From the NCBI RefSeq assembly GCF_000317245.1, contig NZ_AJLJ01000270.1:1-34638 (forward strand): 34,638 nt of DNA, written 5' to 3'. Each line of letters starts with the position of its first letter. The first letter of the stretch is position 1. Positions 16,879 to 24,266 of this stretch are shown here, in pieces. The stretch is from Fischerella muscicola SAG 1427-1 = PCC 73103. Its GTDB lineage: Bacteria; Cyanobacteriota; Cyanobacteriia; Cyanobacteriales; Nostocaceae. The notes under the pieces were generated by a model. The model did not search any database. It saw only the letters and a program-made list of their open reading frames with translations, and had not been told where the DNA came from. The position numbers and the translations under genes were made by a program.

Positions 16879-16950
16879 GTAAAAAGTTAAAAGTAAAAAT
16901 TTTAAAGATAATTCCTTTAACTTTTTACTTTTTCCTTTTTACTTTTTCCT
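16879..16950. repeat. AT-rich inverted repeat after nifK
   Basis: AGTAAAAAGTTAAAAGTAAAAA (split over 16879-16900) faces TTAACTTTTTACTTTTTCC and CTTTTTACTTTTTCC (16918-16948). The arms are complementary tandem repeats and could act as a weak terminator or 3' end stabiliser for nifHDK. Confidence 0.5.
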
Positions 16951-16962
16951 CAAAATAGAATT

Positions 16963-17289
16963 ATGGAATCGATAAATCACACTCATTCTCACCCTAATTA
17001 CCACCCGCCTAATCATCAAAAATCTGGCGGTTTTGATCTTCTACATCCATTACGTAGATTAGTAGATAGCATCCAGATCAAAAATTATCGTTTTGCTCAT
17101 TTAATTTGCCAAATTATTCCTTGCTGTTGTCCTTTTAAGCGAGATATTCATGTATTCGGGCGTATTTTCCACGTTCCCGCGTTATGCAAACTCAATCCTT
17201 TATATGATAATTTTGTAGGATTGCGTTTTCGGGCATTATCTTACCTAAGCGATGAATTTGGAGAAGATGTCTCCAAATATATTTGCTAG
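16963..17289 (+). CDS. Small protein with Mo-dependent nitrogenase C-terminal domain
   Basis: Protein of 108 residues lying between nifK and nifE, as in other heterocystous nif clusters. The pattern HPLRRLVDSIQIKNYRFAHL (about 29-48), CPFKRDIHVFGR, PALCKLNPLYDN and FRALSYLSDEFGEDVSKY matches the Pfam family named Mo-dependent nitrogenase, C-terminal (Mo-nitro_C), to the best of my recall. The first 24 residues are His/Asn/Pro-rich. Cysteines at about 49, 54, 55, 56 and 75 could bind metal. Despite the family name it is a stand-alone protein unlike the end of NifD or NifK. Related proteins also occur away from nif genes, so its role is unknown. Confidence 0.8.
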   Translation: MESINHTHSHPNYHPPNHQKSGGFDLLHPLRRLVDSIQIKNYRFAHLICQIIPCCCPFKRDIHVFGRIFHVPALCKLNPLYDNFVGLRFRALSYLSDEFGEDVSKYIC

Positions 17290-17319
17290 TCGTTACAAAT
17301 TACTCATTATTAATACTCA

Positions 17320-17425
17320 TTATCCATTACTAATTAATTATCGGTCATTAGTCATTAGTCATTAATCATTAATCATTAGTAAATATAAATGACTAATGAC
17401 AAAAGACAAAGGACAAAGGACAACT
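17320..17425. repeat. TCATTAG heptamer repeat upstream of nifE
   Basis: Seven or more copies of (G)TCATTAG / TCATTAA run at about 17344-17383, followed by AATGACAAAAGACAAAGGACA-type copies of the opposite sense (17386-17425). Same repeat type as at 12394, 21213 and 22618. Confidence 0.7.
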
Positions 17426-17454
17426 AACAAAATTCATCCAGCGCGAGGAAAGAG

Positions 17455-18915
17455 ATGATAATCACCCAAGGCAAAATCAACGAGCTGCTCTCTGAGCCAG
17501 GATGCGAACATAACCATCACAAAAACGGGGAAAAGAAAAATAAGTCTTGCACGCAACAAGCTCAACCGGGAGCCGCTCAAGGGGGTTGTGCCTTTGACGG
17601 TGCAATGATTGCCCTTGTACCCATAACTGATGTTGCTCATTTAGTTCACGGACCGATCGCCTGCGCTGGTAATTCCTGGGGTAGTCGTGGTAGCTTCTCT
17701 TCTGGCCCTCAACTTTACAAATTCGGCTTCACCACCGATTTGAGTGAGAATGATGTCATCTTCGGTGGTGAAAAAAAGCTTTATAAAGCTATCCTCGACA
17801 TTCATAAACGCTACAATCCCGAAGCAGTTTTTGTTTACTCCACTTGTGTTACTGCTCTGATTGGCGAAGACATGGATGCAGTCTGCAAAGCCGCTACCAA
17901 TAAAATCGGCATTCCAGTGATTTCCGTAAATTCACCTGGATTTGTTGGTAGTAAAAATCTTGGCAACCGCATCGGTGGAGAAGCTTTACTAGAATACGTC
18001 GTTGGTACTGAAGAACCAGAATACACCACACCCTACGACATCAACCTCATCGGTGAATATAATATCGCTGGTGAAATGTGGAATGTATTACCTTTATTTA
18101 AAAAATTAGGTATTCGTGTTTTAGCAAAAATTACTGGTGATGCTCGCTACAAAGAAGTTTGCAGCGCCCACCGTGCCAAACTCAATGTGATGATTTGCTC
18201 CAAAGCTCTGATCAACATGGGGCGAAAAATGGAGGAACGTTACGGTATCCCCTACATCGAAGAATCTTTCTACGGTGTTGAAGATATAAATCGATGTTTA
18301 CGAAATATTGCAGCGAAATTGGGCGACCCTGATTTACAAGCACGCACAGAAAAATTAATTGCCGAAGAAACCGCCGCCCTCAATGTCAAACTCGCTCCCT
18401 ATCGCGATCGCCTCAAAGGCAAACGAGTTGTTCTTTATACCGGAGGCGTGAAAAGTTGGTCAATTATCTCCGCAGCTAAAGACTTAGGAATGGAAGTCGT
18501 TGCTACCAGTACCAAAAAAAGTACTGAGGAAGATAAAGCCCGCATCAAGCAATTACTCGGCAAAGACGGCATTACTCTAGAAAAAGGCAATCCCCAGGAA
18601 ATTCTGCGGGTGATTAACGAAACTAACGCAGAGATGTTAATTGCTGGTGGTCGTAACCAATACACTGCCCTAAAAGCCCGGATTCCTTTCCTCGACATCA
18701 ACCAAGAACGTCACCACGCCTACGCAGGCTATAGCGGCATGGTAGAAATGGCTAGGGAATTAGATGAAGCCCTCTACAGTCCTGTGTGGGAACAAGTCCG
18801 CAAACCAGCACCTTGGGAAGACGACTCAGAAACACGGGGACAAGGAGACACAGGGAAATTTTCGTCCTCAACACGCCTTCCCATCTCTGTATCTTTTGAA
18901 GAGGAGGACTACTAA
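17455..18915 (+). CDS. nifE: FeMo-cofactor scaffold NifE
   Basis: NifD-like subunit of the NifEN scaffold that matures NifB-co to FeMo-co; 486 residues. GAGGAAAGAG precedes the ATG. Cluster ligands: C45 (QGGCAFDG), C70 (PIACAGNSWG) and C131 (STCVTALIGED). The body up to about residue 457 (KPAPWEDD) follows the family. The last 29 residues differ: a segment rich in Gly, Thr and Ser (about 458-481) is encoded by DNA that looks like the intergenic GGGGACAAGG repeat (18832-18897), followed by an acidic EEEDY end. The stop abuts the nifN ATG. The repeat insertion is an inference from DNA pattern. Confidence 0.97.
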   Translation: MIITQGKINELLSEPGCEHNHHKNGEKKNKSCTQQAQPGAAQGGCAFDGAMIALVPITDVAHLVHGPIACAGNSWGSRGSFSSGPQLYKFGFTTDLSENDVIFGGEKKLYKAILDIHKRYNPEAVFVYSTCVTALIGEDMDAVCKAATNKIGIPVISVNSPGFVGSKNLGNRIGGEALLEYVVGTEEPEYTTPYDINLIGEYNIAGEMWNVLPLFKKLGIRVLAKITGDARYKEVCSAHRAKLNVMICSKALINMGRKMEERYGIPYIEESFYGVEDINRCLRNIAAKLGDPDLQARTEKLIAEETAALNVKLAPYRDRLKGKRVVLYTGGVKSWSIISAAKDLGMEVVATSTKKSTEEDKARIKQLLGKDGITLEKGNPQEILRVINETNAEMLIAGGRNQYTALKARIPFLDINQERHHAYAGYSGMVEMARELDEALYSPVWEQVRKPAPWEDDSETRGQGDTGKFSSSTRLPISVSFEEEDY

Positions 18916-20238
18916 ATGGCCAAGGTTGTCACTCCTAAAAAGCCAGTTATAGTTAATCCCCTCAAGCAAAGCCAAACTTTAGGTGCAGCCCTAGCCTTTT
19001 TGGGTTTGAAAGGGATGATACCTTTACTCCACGGTTCCCAAGGTTGTACTGCCTTTGCCAAAGTGATATTGGTGCGGCATTTCCGAGAAGCTATACCTCT
19101 TTCCACCACAGCGATGACGGAAGTTAGCACGATTTTGGGTGGTGAAGAGAATGTGGAACAAGCAATTTTGACTTTGGTGCAGAAGTCTCAGCCAGAAATT
19201 ATTGGTTTGTGTACAACTGGACTAACGGAAACTAGAGGGGATGACATGGACGGGATTCTCAAGGATTTCCGCAAGCGTCATCCAGAGTTGGATGAATTGC
19301 CAATAGTACTTGTTTCCTCACCGGATTTTAAAGGCGCACTCCAAGATGGATTTGCAGCAGCAGTAGAAAGTATTGTCAAAGAAGTTCCACAACCGGGGGA
19401 ACCAAAGGCGCAACAGGTGACAATTTTGATGAGTTCCGCTTTCACTCCAGGGGATGTGCAACAAATCAAGGAAATTGTCAGTACTTTTGGGTTAATGCCA
19501 ATTGTAGTCCCTGACCTTTCGGCTTCCTTGGATGGTCACTTGGATGATTCCTACAGTCCAATTACCGGGGGTGGCACAACTTTAGTACAATTACATAAAG
19601 TTGGTAGCTCTATTTATACTCTAGCGCTGGGTGAAAGTATGCGGGGTGCAGCCAAAATTTTAGAACAAAAGTTTGGCACACCTTACGAAGTGTTTACCGA
19701 GCTGACTGGATTAGAAGCGGTAGACAGATTTATGCAGTTTTTGGCGAATTTGAGTGGAACAGCAGTTCCAGAAAAATATCGCCGCCAACGTCGTCAACTG
19801 CAAGATGCGATGTTGGATACTCATTTTTACTTTGGCAGAAAAAAGGTATCTCTAGCGCTGGAACCAGATTTGCTGTGGTCAACGGTATATTTTTTGCAAT
19901 CAATGGGTGCAGAAATTCAAGCTGCTGTCACCACAACGCGATCGCCACTTTTAGAAAAACTCGCGATCGACAGCGTTACTATCGGTGATTTTGAAGACTT
20001 TGAAAACTTAGCTGTTGGTTCTGACTTGTTAATTGGTAATTCTCATACAAATGCGATCGCCAAACGTTTAGGAATTCCCCTCTATCGCCAAGGTATCCCA
20101 ATTTTTGATCGCTTGGGTAATGGTCAATTTACCAAAATAGGCTACCGAGGCACAATGGAACTCTTATTTGATCTCGGTAATCTCTTTTTACACGCAGAGG
20201 AAACGAAAGTCAGAGATAGAGATGTTCAGGGGGATTAG
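18916..20238 (+). CDS. nifN: FeMo-cofactor scaffold NifN
   Basis: NifK-like partner of NifE; 440 residues. The ATG directly follows the nifE stop with GAGGAGG (18901-18907) inside the nifE end, so translation is likely coupled and the two subunits made in equal amounts. HGSQGCTAFAK (C44), STTAMTEVSTILGG and GLCTTGLTETRGDD are typical. nifE and nifN are separate genes here, not fused as in some cyanobacteria. The last dozen codons (KVRDRDVQGD) run into a GGGGATCGGG-type repeat, which may have supplied the stop. Confidence 0.97.
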   Translation: MAKVVTPKKPVIVNPLKQSQTLGAALAFLGLKGMIPLLHGSQGCTAFAKVILVRHFREAIPLSTTAMTEVSTILGGEENVEQAILTLVQKSQPEIIGLCTTGLTETRGDDMDGILKDFRKRHPELDELPIVLVSSPDFKGALQDGFAAAVESIVKEVPQPGEPKAQQVTILMSSAFTPGDVQQIKEIVSTFGLMPIVVPDLSASLDGHLDDSYSPITGGGTTLVQLHKVGSSIYTLALGESMRGAAKILEQKFGTPYEVFTELTGLEAVDRFMQFLANLSGTAVPEKYRRQRRQLQDAMLDTHFYFGRKKVSLALEPDLLWSTVYFLQSMGAEIQAAVTTTRSPLLEKLAIDSVTIGDFEDFENLAVGSDLLIGNSHTNAIAKRLGIPLYRQGIPIFDRLGNGQFTKIGYRGTMELLFDLGNLFLHAEETKVRDRDVQGD

Positions 20239-20294
20239 GGATCGGGGAGTGGGGATCGGGGATCGGGATTGGGGATTCTCCAATCCCCAATCCC
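20235..20294 (+). repeat. Guanine-rich repeat and 13-bp hairpin between nifN and nifX
   Basis: GGGGATCGGG-type tandem repeats (20235-20264) end in a perfect stem: GGGATTGGGGATT (20265-20277) with AATCCCCAATCCC (20282-20294), loop CTCC. No T-run follows, so it may slow rather than end transcription into nifX. The G-runs could also form a quadruplex. Confidence 0.65.
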
Positions 20295-20320
20295 CAAGCA
20301 TTAACTACTAACAAATAAAC

Positions 20321-20737
20321 ATGAAAATAGCCTTCACGACTAGTGATCAAGTTCATGTCAATGCTCATTTTGGTTGGGCAAAGATGATTGATGTTTATGA
20401 AGTTTCCGAAGATGGTTATCAATTTTTAGAAACTATCAAATTTAATGGAAACCTCAAAGAAGATGGTAACGAGGATAAACTTGTTCCCAAACTTAATGCA
20501 TTAAAAGAATGCACAATTGTGTATGTTGCAGCAATTGGTAGCAGTGCTGCTGCCAAATTACTGAAAACAGGTGTGACTCCAATTAAAGCACGTTCAGAGC
20601 AAGATGAAATTGCTGATACCCTCAACAAATTAGTTGAAACTCTCAAAGGTAGTCCACCACCTTGGTTACGGAAAGCTTTGCAGCAAAAAAATCTGAATTT
20701 TGATGAATTAGAACTGGAAGAAGAAACAACCGTATGA
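20321..20737 (+). CDS. nifX: FeMo-cofactor carrier protein NifX
   Basis: Small protein of 138 residues that binds FeMo-co precursors passing between NifB and NifEN. The fold pattern MKIAFTTSDQVHVNAHFGWAKMIDVYEV is the same as the C-terminal domain of NifB in this window (HFGHAKEFQVYEV). The end carries a Lys/Glu-rich tail. No strong ribosome-binding site is visible. Its stop overlaps the next start by the four bases ATGA (20734-20737), so the DUF269 gene is translationally coupled. Confidence 0.95.
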   Translation: MKIAFTTSDQVHVNAHFGWAKMIDVYEVSEDGYQFLETIKFNGNLKEDGNEDKLVPKLNALKECTIVYVAAIGSSAAAKLLKTGVTPIKARSEQDEIADTLNKLVETLKGSPPPWLRKALQQKNLNFDELELEEETTV

Positions 20738-21210
20738 GTGCAACAAATAGTGTCAACGGAACCGCCCCTAGTGAAGTTGTAAATTCACCTTTTTTGAAAG
20801 CGATCGTTCAACAAATTCGTGGTCAAGATACTTACGGTGTTTTCCGCAATTGGTCAGATGAATTAATCCTCAAACCGTTTGTAGTTAGCAAACAAAAGAA
20901 ACGCGAAATATCTGTTGAAGGTGAGGTAGATCCAGTAACAATTGCCAGAATTATGGCATTCTATCGTGCTGTCGCTGCCCGCATTGAACAAGAAACTGGT
21001 TTGTTATCGCAAGTTGTAGTTGATTTAAGCCACGAAGGATTTGGCTGGGCGCTAGTTTTTTCTGGTCGTCTTTTGTTGGCAGTCAAAACCTTAAGAGATG
21101 CTCATCGTTTCGGTTTTGAATCGCTGGAAAAAGTAGCAGAAGAAGGAGAAAAATTAGTTCAAAAAGGCATTGAATTGGCTCAGAAATTTCCTGAAGTTGG
21201 AAGATTGTAA
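20734..21210 (+). CDS. NifX-associated nitrogen fixation protein (DUF269)
   Basis: Protein of 158 residues in the DUF269 family, found next to nifX in most Mo-nitrogenase clusters. The core LKAIVQQIRGQDTYGVFRNWSDELILKPFVV (split over about 21-52), VDPVTIARIMAFYRAVAARIEQETG and SHEGFGWALVFSGRLL is family-typical. The Cyanothece homologue (cce_0566) has been studied structurally, as I recall, but the reaction is not established. It starts inside the nifX stop codon. Confidence 0.93.
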   Translation: MSATNSVNGTAPSEVVNSPFLKAIVQQIRGQDTYGVFRNWSDELILKPFVVSKQKKREISVEGEVDPVTIARIMAFYRAVAARIEQETGLLSQVVVDLSHEGFGWALVFSGRLLLAVKTLRDAHRFGFESLEKVAEEGEKLVQKGIELAQKFPEVGRL

Positions 21211-21212
21211 AT

Positions 21213-21316
21213 CGTCATTAGTTATTGGTCATTAGTCATTGGTAAAAGAAAATGACAAATAACAAATGACATAGACGCGCTAGCGGCTTCCCGTAAGGGT
21301 AGGACAAATGACAAAT
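21213..21316. repeat. Repeat block that supplies the start of the DUF683 gene
   Basis: TCATTAGTTATTGGTCATTAG-like copies (split over 21215-21240) face AATGACAAATAACAAATGACA (split over 21250-21270). A palindromic piece (GACGCGCTAGCGGC..., 21272-21302) follows, then ACAAATGACAAATGAC, whose second ATG is the start codon of the next gene. Confidence 0.65.
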
Positions 21317-21518
21317 GACGAAGCTCGAAGAACTACAAACTCAAATTAAGCGCCTCAATAGTAAAGCGGGTCAAATGAAAATGGATCTGCATGATTTGGC
21401 AGAAGGTTTGCCAACAGATTACCAAAAACTTATGGATGTTGCGGCTGCGACTTATGAGATTTATCGTCAGCTAGATGAACTGAAGCAACAACTAAAAATC
21501 ATGGAGCAAAGCAAATGA
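21315..21518 (+). CDS. CCE_0567-type small metalloprotein (DUF683)
   Basis: Protein of 67 residues, all helical and coiled-coil-like (KLEELQTQIKRLNSKAGQMKMDLHDLAEGLP ... YEIYRQLDELKQQLKIME in two helices). This matches the DUF683 family; the Cyanothece protein cce_0567 forms a helical hairpin and binds metal. It is found with DUF269 and nifW in cyanobacterial clusters, role unknown. The start codon lies in a repeat and only a distant GGTAGGA is seen. The stop overlaps nifW by ATGA (21515-21518). Confidence 0.9.
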   Translation: MTKLEELQTQIKRLNSKAGQMKMDLHDLAEGLPTDYQKLMDVAAATYEIYRQLDELKQQLKIMEQSK

Positions 21519-21832
21519 GTGAAGATTGGAATAAATTTCAAAAGCTTACACAAGCAGAGGAATACTTTGATTTTTTTGGTCTACCTTATGACCAAACAGT
21601 TGTAAGTGTAAATCGCCTACATATTTTGAAAAAATTCTCCCAATCTATTCAAGAAATTGATGAGAATTATACTGACCTAAATTCAGAAGAGAGATTAAAT
21701 AAATATTGTGAGGCTTTACAACAAGCTTATCAGGTTTTTCTGGAATCCACACCTCAAGAACAAAAGCTGTTCAAAGTATTTAAACAGAAGCCTAAAAATG
21801 TAGTCACGCTGACAGAAATCACTTCTGATTAG
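21515..21832 (+). CDS. nifW: Nitrogenase stabilising/protective protein NifW
   Basis: NifW of 105 residues; known to associate with the MoFe protein and guard it from oxygen or aid its maturation. The start WNKFQKLTQAEEYFDFFGLPYDQTVVSVNRLHILKKF (read in pieces) matches the family: FQ-L--AEEYF-FF-, VVNVNRLHIL-like and a helical C-terminal half with AYQVFLESTPQEQKLFKVF. Translation is coupled to the DUF683 gene. GGAGGT after its stop is the ribosome-binding site of hesA, 10 bases on. Confidence 0.95.
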   Translation: MSEDWNKFQKLTQAEEYFDFFGLPYDQTVVSVNRLHILKKFSQSIQEIDENYTDLNSEERLNKYCEALQQAYQVFLESTPQEQKLFKVFKQKPKNVVTLTEITSD

Positions 21833-21842
21833 GAGGTAAAAA

Positions 21843-22631
21843 GTGATAGACCTAACGCCTACCGAGTTAGAACGTTACAGTCGCCAAATGATGCTCCCAA
21901 ACTTTGGCGAAGTAGCGCAGAAGCGTCTCAAGTCAGCAACTGTTCTGGTGACAGGTGTGGGAGGATTAGGCGGTACAGCAGCGCTTTACTTAGCAGTAGC
22001 AGGCGTTGGGCGGCTAATCCTAGTCCGGGGTGGTGATCTGCGACTAGATGATATGAATCGTCAGATTTTGATGACGCACGATTGGGTTGGTCAACCAAGA
22101 GTTTTCAAAGCAAAAGAAACTCTCGAAGCTATCAATCCTGATATCCAGGTGGAAGCAGTTCATGAGTATATTACCCAAGAAAATGTTGACTCCTTGGTGA
22201 AATCTGCTGATATGGCCCTAGACTGCGCCCATAATTTTACGGAGCGTGATTTGCTAAATGCTGCTTGCGTACGCTGGCGCAAACCAATGGTGGAAGCAGC
22301 GATGGACGGGATGGAGGCTTACTTAACTACGATTATTCCTGGTGTGACGCCTTGTTTATCTTGTCTATTTCCAGAGAAACCAGACTGGGATAGACGCGGG
22401 TTTTCAGTTTTAGGTGCTGTATCTGGAACTCTTGCTTGTTTGACAGCTTTGGAAGCAATCAAGCTGATCACTGGCTATAGTCAACCTTTGTTATCACAAC
22501 TACTGACAATGGATTTAACCCGCATGGAATTTGCTAAACGTCGCTCTCATCGCGATCGCTGCTGTCCAGTATGCGGAAACAATGCACCTTGGAGATACTT
22601 GCAATCCAAATCCACAGTCATTAGTCATTAG
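21843..22631 (+). CDS. hesA: HesA, ThiF/MoeB/E1-like protein
   Basis: Adenylyltransferase-like protein of 262 residues that begins with GTG, chosen because AGGAGG (21831-21836) is 6 bases before it. The Rossmann site VTGVGGLGGTAALYL (36-50) and the ARG/ASP nucleotide segment (LRLDDMNRQIL) are typical of E1/MoeB/ThiF proteins. Two zinc pairs, CLSC and CPVC, are present. HesA is encoded with HesB in the nif operons of heterocystous cyanobacteria; suggested roles include Mo/Fe-S cofactor loading, unproven. The last codons and stop come from a TCATTAG repeat. Confidence 0.93.
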   Translation: MIDLTPTELERYSRQMMLPNFGEVAQKRLKSATVLVTGVGGLGGTAALYLAVAGVGRLILVRGGDLRLDDMNRQILMTHDWVGQPRVFKAKETLEAINPDIQVEAVHEYITQENVDSLVKSADMALDCAHNFTERDLLNAACVRWRKPMVEAAMDGMEAYLTTIIPGVTPCLSCLFPEKPDWDRRGFSVLGAVSGTLACLTALEAIKLITGYSQPLLSQLLTMDLTRMEFAKRRSHRDRCCPVCGNNAPWRYLQSKSTVISH

Positions 22632-22690
22632 TAGAGACGCGATGTTCCTCGCGTCTGTACATTTAATCGCGTCTGTACATTGGTCATTAG
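22615..22690. repeat. Repeat block between hesA and hesB
   Basis: CAGTCATTAGTCATTAG ends hesA, then GTAGAGACGCGATGTTCCTCGCGTCTGTAC (split over 22632-22661) forms an inverted repeat (AGACGCGA / TCGCGTCT), and CGCGTCTGTACATT is repeated in direct sense (22653-22682). Confidence 0.6.
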
Positions 22691-22729
22691 TGATTACAAA
22701 GGACAAATTTTTAAAACTCAGGAGGTCTG

Positions 22730-23101
22730 ATGACTGTTACTTTGACAGAGAAAGCAGAATTTCGTCTACGGACATTTTTAGCAGGTTCTGCTCCCGATGC
22801 CAATGGTGCCACAAAAGGTATCCGCATATCTGTTAAAGATGGTGGTTGCAGTGGTTATGAATATGCAATGGATGTCACCAGCCAGCCAAAATCAGACGAT
22901 TTGGTTATCCAGCAAGGCAAAGTTACTCTTTACGTTGATACTGAAAGTGCGCCATTACTAGAAGGAATTGTCATCGATTTTATTGATGGTGTAATGGAAG
23001 GTGGCTTTAAGTTTGTCAACCCCAACGCAACAGAAACTTGTGGTTGTGGCAAATCATTTAAAACTAGTGATTGTCAATCAGCAGGTGTACCTTGCAACTA
23101 A
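22730..23101 (+). CDS. hesB: HesB, IscA-like Fe-S/iron carrier
   Basis: A-type carrier of 123 residues. The three conserved cysteines are C40 (DGGCSGYEY) and C104 and C106 (TCGCGKSF), which hold iron or an Fe-S cluster. CAGGAGG is 5 bases before the ATG. A short C-terminal extension after GKSF contains two more cysteines (SDCQSAGVPCN). Located between hesA and fdxH as in Anabaena; the probable role is Fe-S supply to nitrogenase or FdxH. Confidence 0.95.
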   Translation: MTVTLTEKAEFRLRTFLAGSAPDANGATKGIRISVKDGGCSGYEYAMDVTSQPKSDDLVIQQGKVTLYVDTESAPLLEGIVIDFIDGVMEGGFKFVNPNATETCGCGKSFKTSDCQSAGVPCN

Positions 23102-23209
23102 TTAATGAATGTTGCTTGTTCTTTATTATTTGTTGTTGGGAAGCAACAAGTAATAAACAACTATCAACAAACAAATATCAACAAATTTATTTTTGAGGAG
23201 AACACAACA

Positions 23210-23509
23210 ATGGCTACCTACCAAGTAAGATTAATCAACAAAAAAGAAGATCTCGACGCCACAATTGAAATTGACGAAGACACTACTATCTTAGAAGGAG
23301 CAGAAGAAAATGGTATTGAGCTACCTTTTTCTTGCCACTCTGGTTCTTGCTCTAGCTGCGTTGGTAAGGTAGTTGAAGGTGAAGTAGATCAGTCTGAGCA
23401 AATCTTCTTAGATGATGAGCAGATGTCCAAAGGATTCGCATTACTTTGCGTTACCTATCCTCGCTCTAATTGTACAATTAAAACCCATCAAGAACCTTAT
23501 CTCGTCTAA
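23210..23509 (+). CDS. fdxH: Heterocyst-type [2Fe-2S] ferredoxin FdxH
   Basis: Plant-type ferredoxin of 99 residues, direct electron donor to NifH in heterocysts. The ATG at 23210 is preferred over an in-frame ATG at 23105 because GAGGAG (23195-23200) precedes it and the family begins here. Ligands: C42, C47, C50 and C80 (SCHSGSCSSC...LLC). Residues KK at 11-12 and the SHSGS-type loop are features linked to NifH interaction in FdxH. The sequence is very close to Anabaena FdxH as I recall it. A strong hairpin follows at 23558. Confidence 0.96.
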   Translation: MATYQVRLINKKEDLDATIEIDEDTTILEGAEENGIELPFSCHSGSCSSCVGKVVEGEVDQSEQIFLDDEQMSKGFALLCVTYPRSNCTIKTHQEPYLV

Positions 23510-23557
23510 ACCTTTCATTTTTTTCTCCCCTGTATTTTTCTTTCCTTAGCTATTCTC

Positions 23558-23588
23558 GAAGTCATAGCTATGACACAGCTATGACTTC
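23558..23588 (+). terminator. Terminator hairpin at the end of the nif cluster
   Basis: GAAGTCATAGCT (23558-23569) and AGCTATGACTTC (23577-23588) pair perfectly over 12 bp with a 7-base loop, followed by TTTATTAAG. It is 48 bases after the fdxH stop. Confidence 0.7.
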
Positions 23589-23824
23589 TTTATTAAGAAA
23601 GAAAAATTTATTGCTCAATGAGGTGAACAGTTGATAACAATATATTTGTCAAATGTTTTTCTTAATTATAAGATAACGTATTTTTATATCTCTTTTATTA
23701 TTCTTTAGATTGATTTTATAAATAAATATCTACTATTCAATTTTCTTAATTATCTATAATTGCAATTTTATACATACTAATACCTCTACACTCTACCCAT
23801 TAACAACCAACCACTAAGTATTAA
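23589..23824. other. AT-rich gap before feoA
   Basis: 236 bases, strongly AT-rich, with no gene, no obvious regulator site and no repeat apart from an ACCAACCACTAAG end typical of the genome's short repeats. Confidence 0.5.
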
Positions 23825-24073
23825 ATGTTTAACAGTTTTAGTGTCACTGGTTCTTCACTAGAATTACTAAAAATTGGAGATCAAGGAATTATTCTGTTTT
23901 GTAACACTCAGGACGAAAAGATTCTGAATCAAGTGATATCTTTGGGTCTAACTCCGGGAATATGCTTTACGTTAGAACAAAATTTTCCTAACGTCGTTAT
24001 TAAAGTAAGCCAACAAACATTAGTAATAAATAAAGAACTTGCTCGTAAAATTTACGTTCGGATATTGAATTGA
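23825..24073 (+). CDS. FeoA domain protein
   Basis: Protein of 82 residues with an SH3-like FeoA fold: LKIGDQGIILFCN, a segment KILNQVISLGLTPGICFTLEQNFPN (split over about 37-61) and a last strand TLVINKELARKIYVRIL. FeoA proteins assist the Fe2+ permease FeoB, but there is no feoB nearby. A small FeoA-like gene is also found after fdxH in Anabaena nif regions. An iron role in nitrogenase supply is plausible, inferred only from place. Confidence 0.82.
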   Translation: MFNSFSVTGSSLELLKIGDQGIILFCNTQDEKILNQVISLGLTPGICFTLEQNFPNVVIKVSQQTLVINKELARKIYVRILN

Positions 24074-24114
24074 TAATTACATGCTTGGCACTAGTTAAAT
24101 TATTTATTTTATTT

Positions 24115-24207
24115 TTAGTGTCTTTGTGTCTACCCTGCGGGTAGGTGCTGGTGCGTCTATGTGTTTTAAAAATAATCTTTTTCACCACTAAGACACAAAG
24201 ACACTAA
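24115..24207. repeat. MITE-like repeat with perfect 16-bp terminal inverted repeats
   Basis: TTAGTGTCTTTGTGTC (24115-24130) and GACACAAAGACACTAA (24192-24207) are exact reverse complements; the 61 bases between contain CCCTGCGGG (24123-24131 region) and TGCGTCTATGTG. Total 93 bp. No coding capacity. The end word is a frequent intergenic type in Nostocales, so a non-autonomous mobile repeat is likely. Confidence 0.6.
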
Positions 24208-24266
24208 GAAAGTTTGATTCGGTAGGCTACACCAAGATATGTACCTTTTATCCTCAAAGCAAAAAT

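Noticed and set aside
17320..17425. CRISPR array
   Set aside because: Repeats are 7 bases, contiguous and degenerate, with no unique spacers; they are heptamer STRR sequences.
23105..23209. 35-residue N-terminal extension of FdxH
   Set aside because: Not in the family, and the ribosome-binding site GAGGAG points to 23210.
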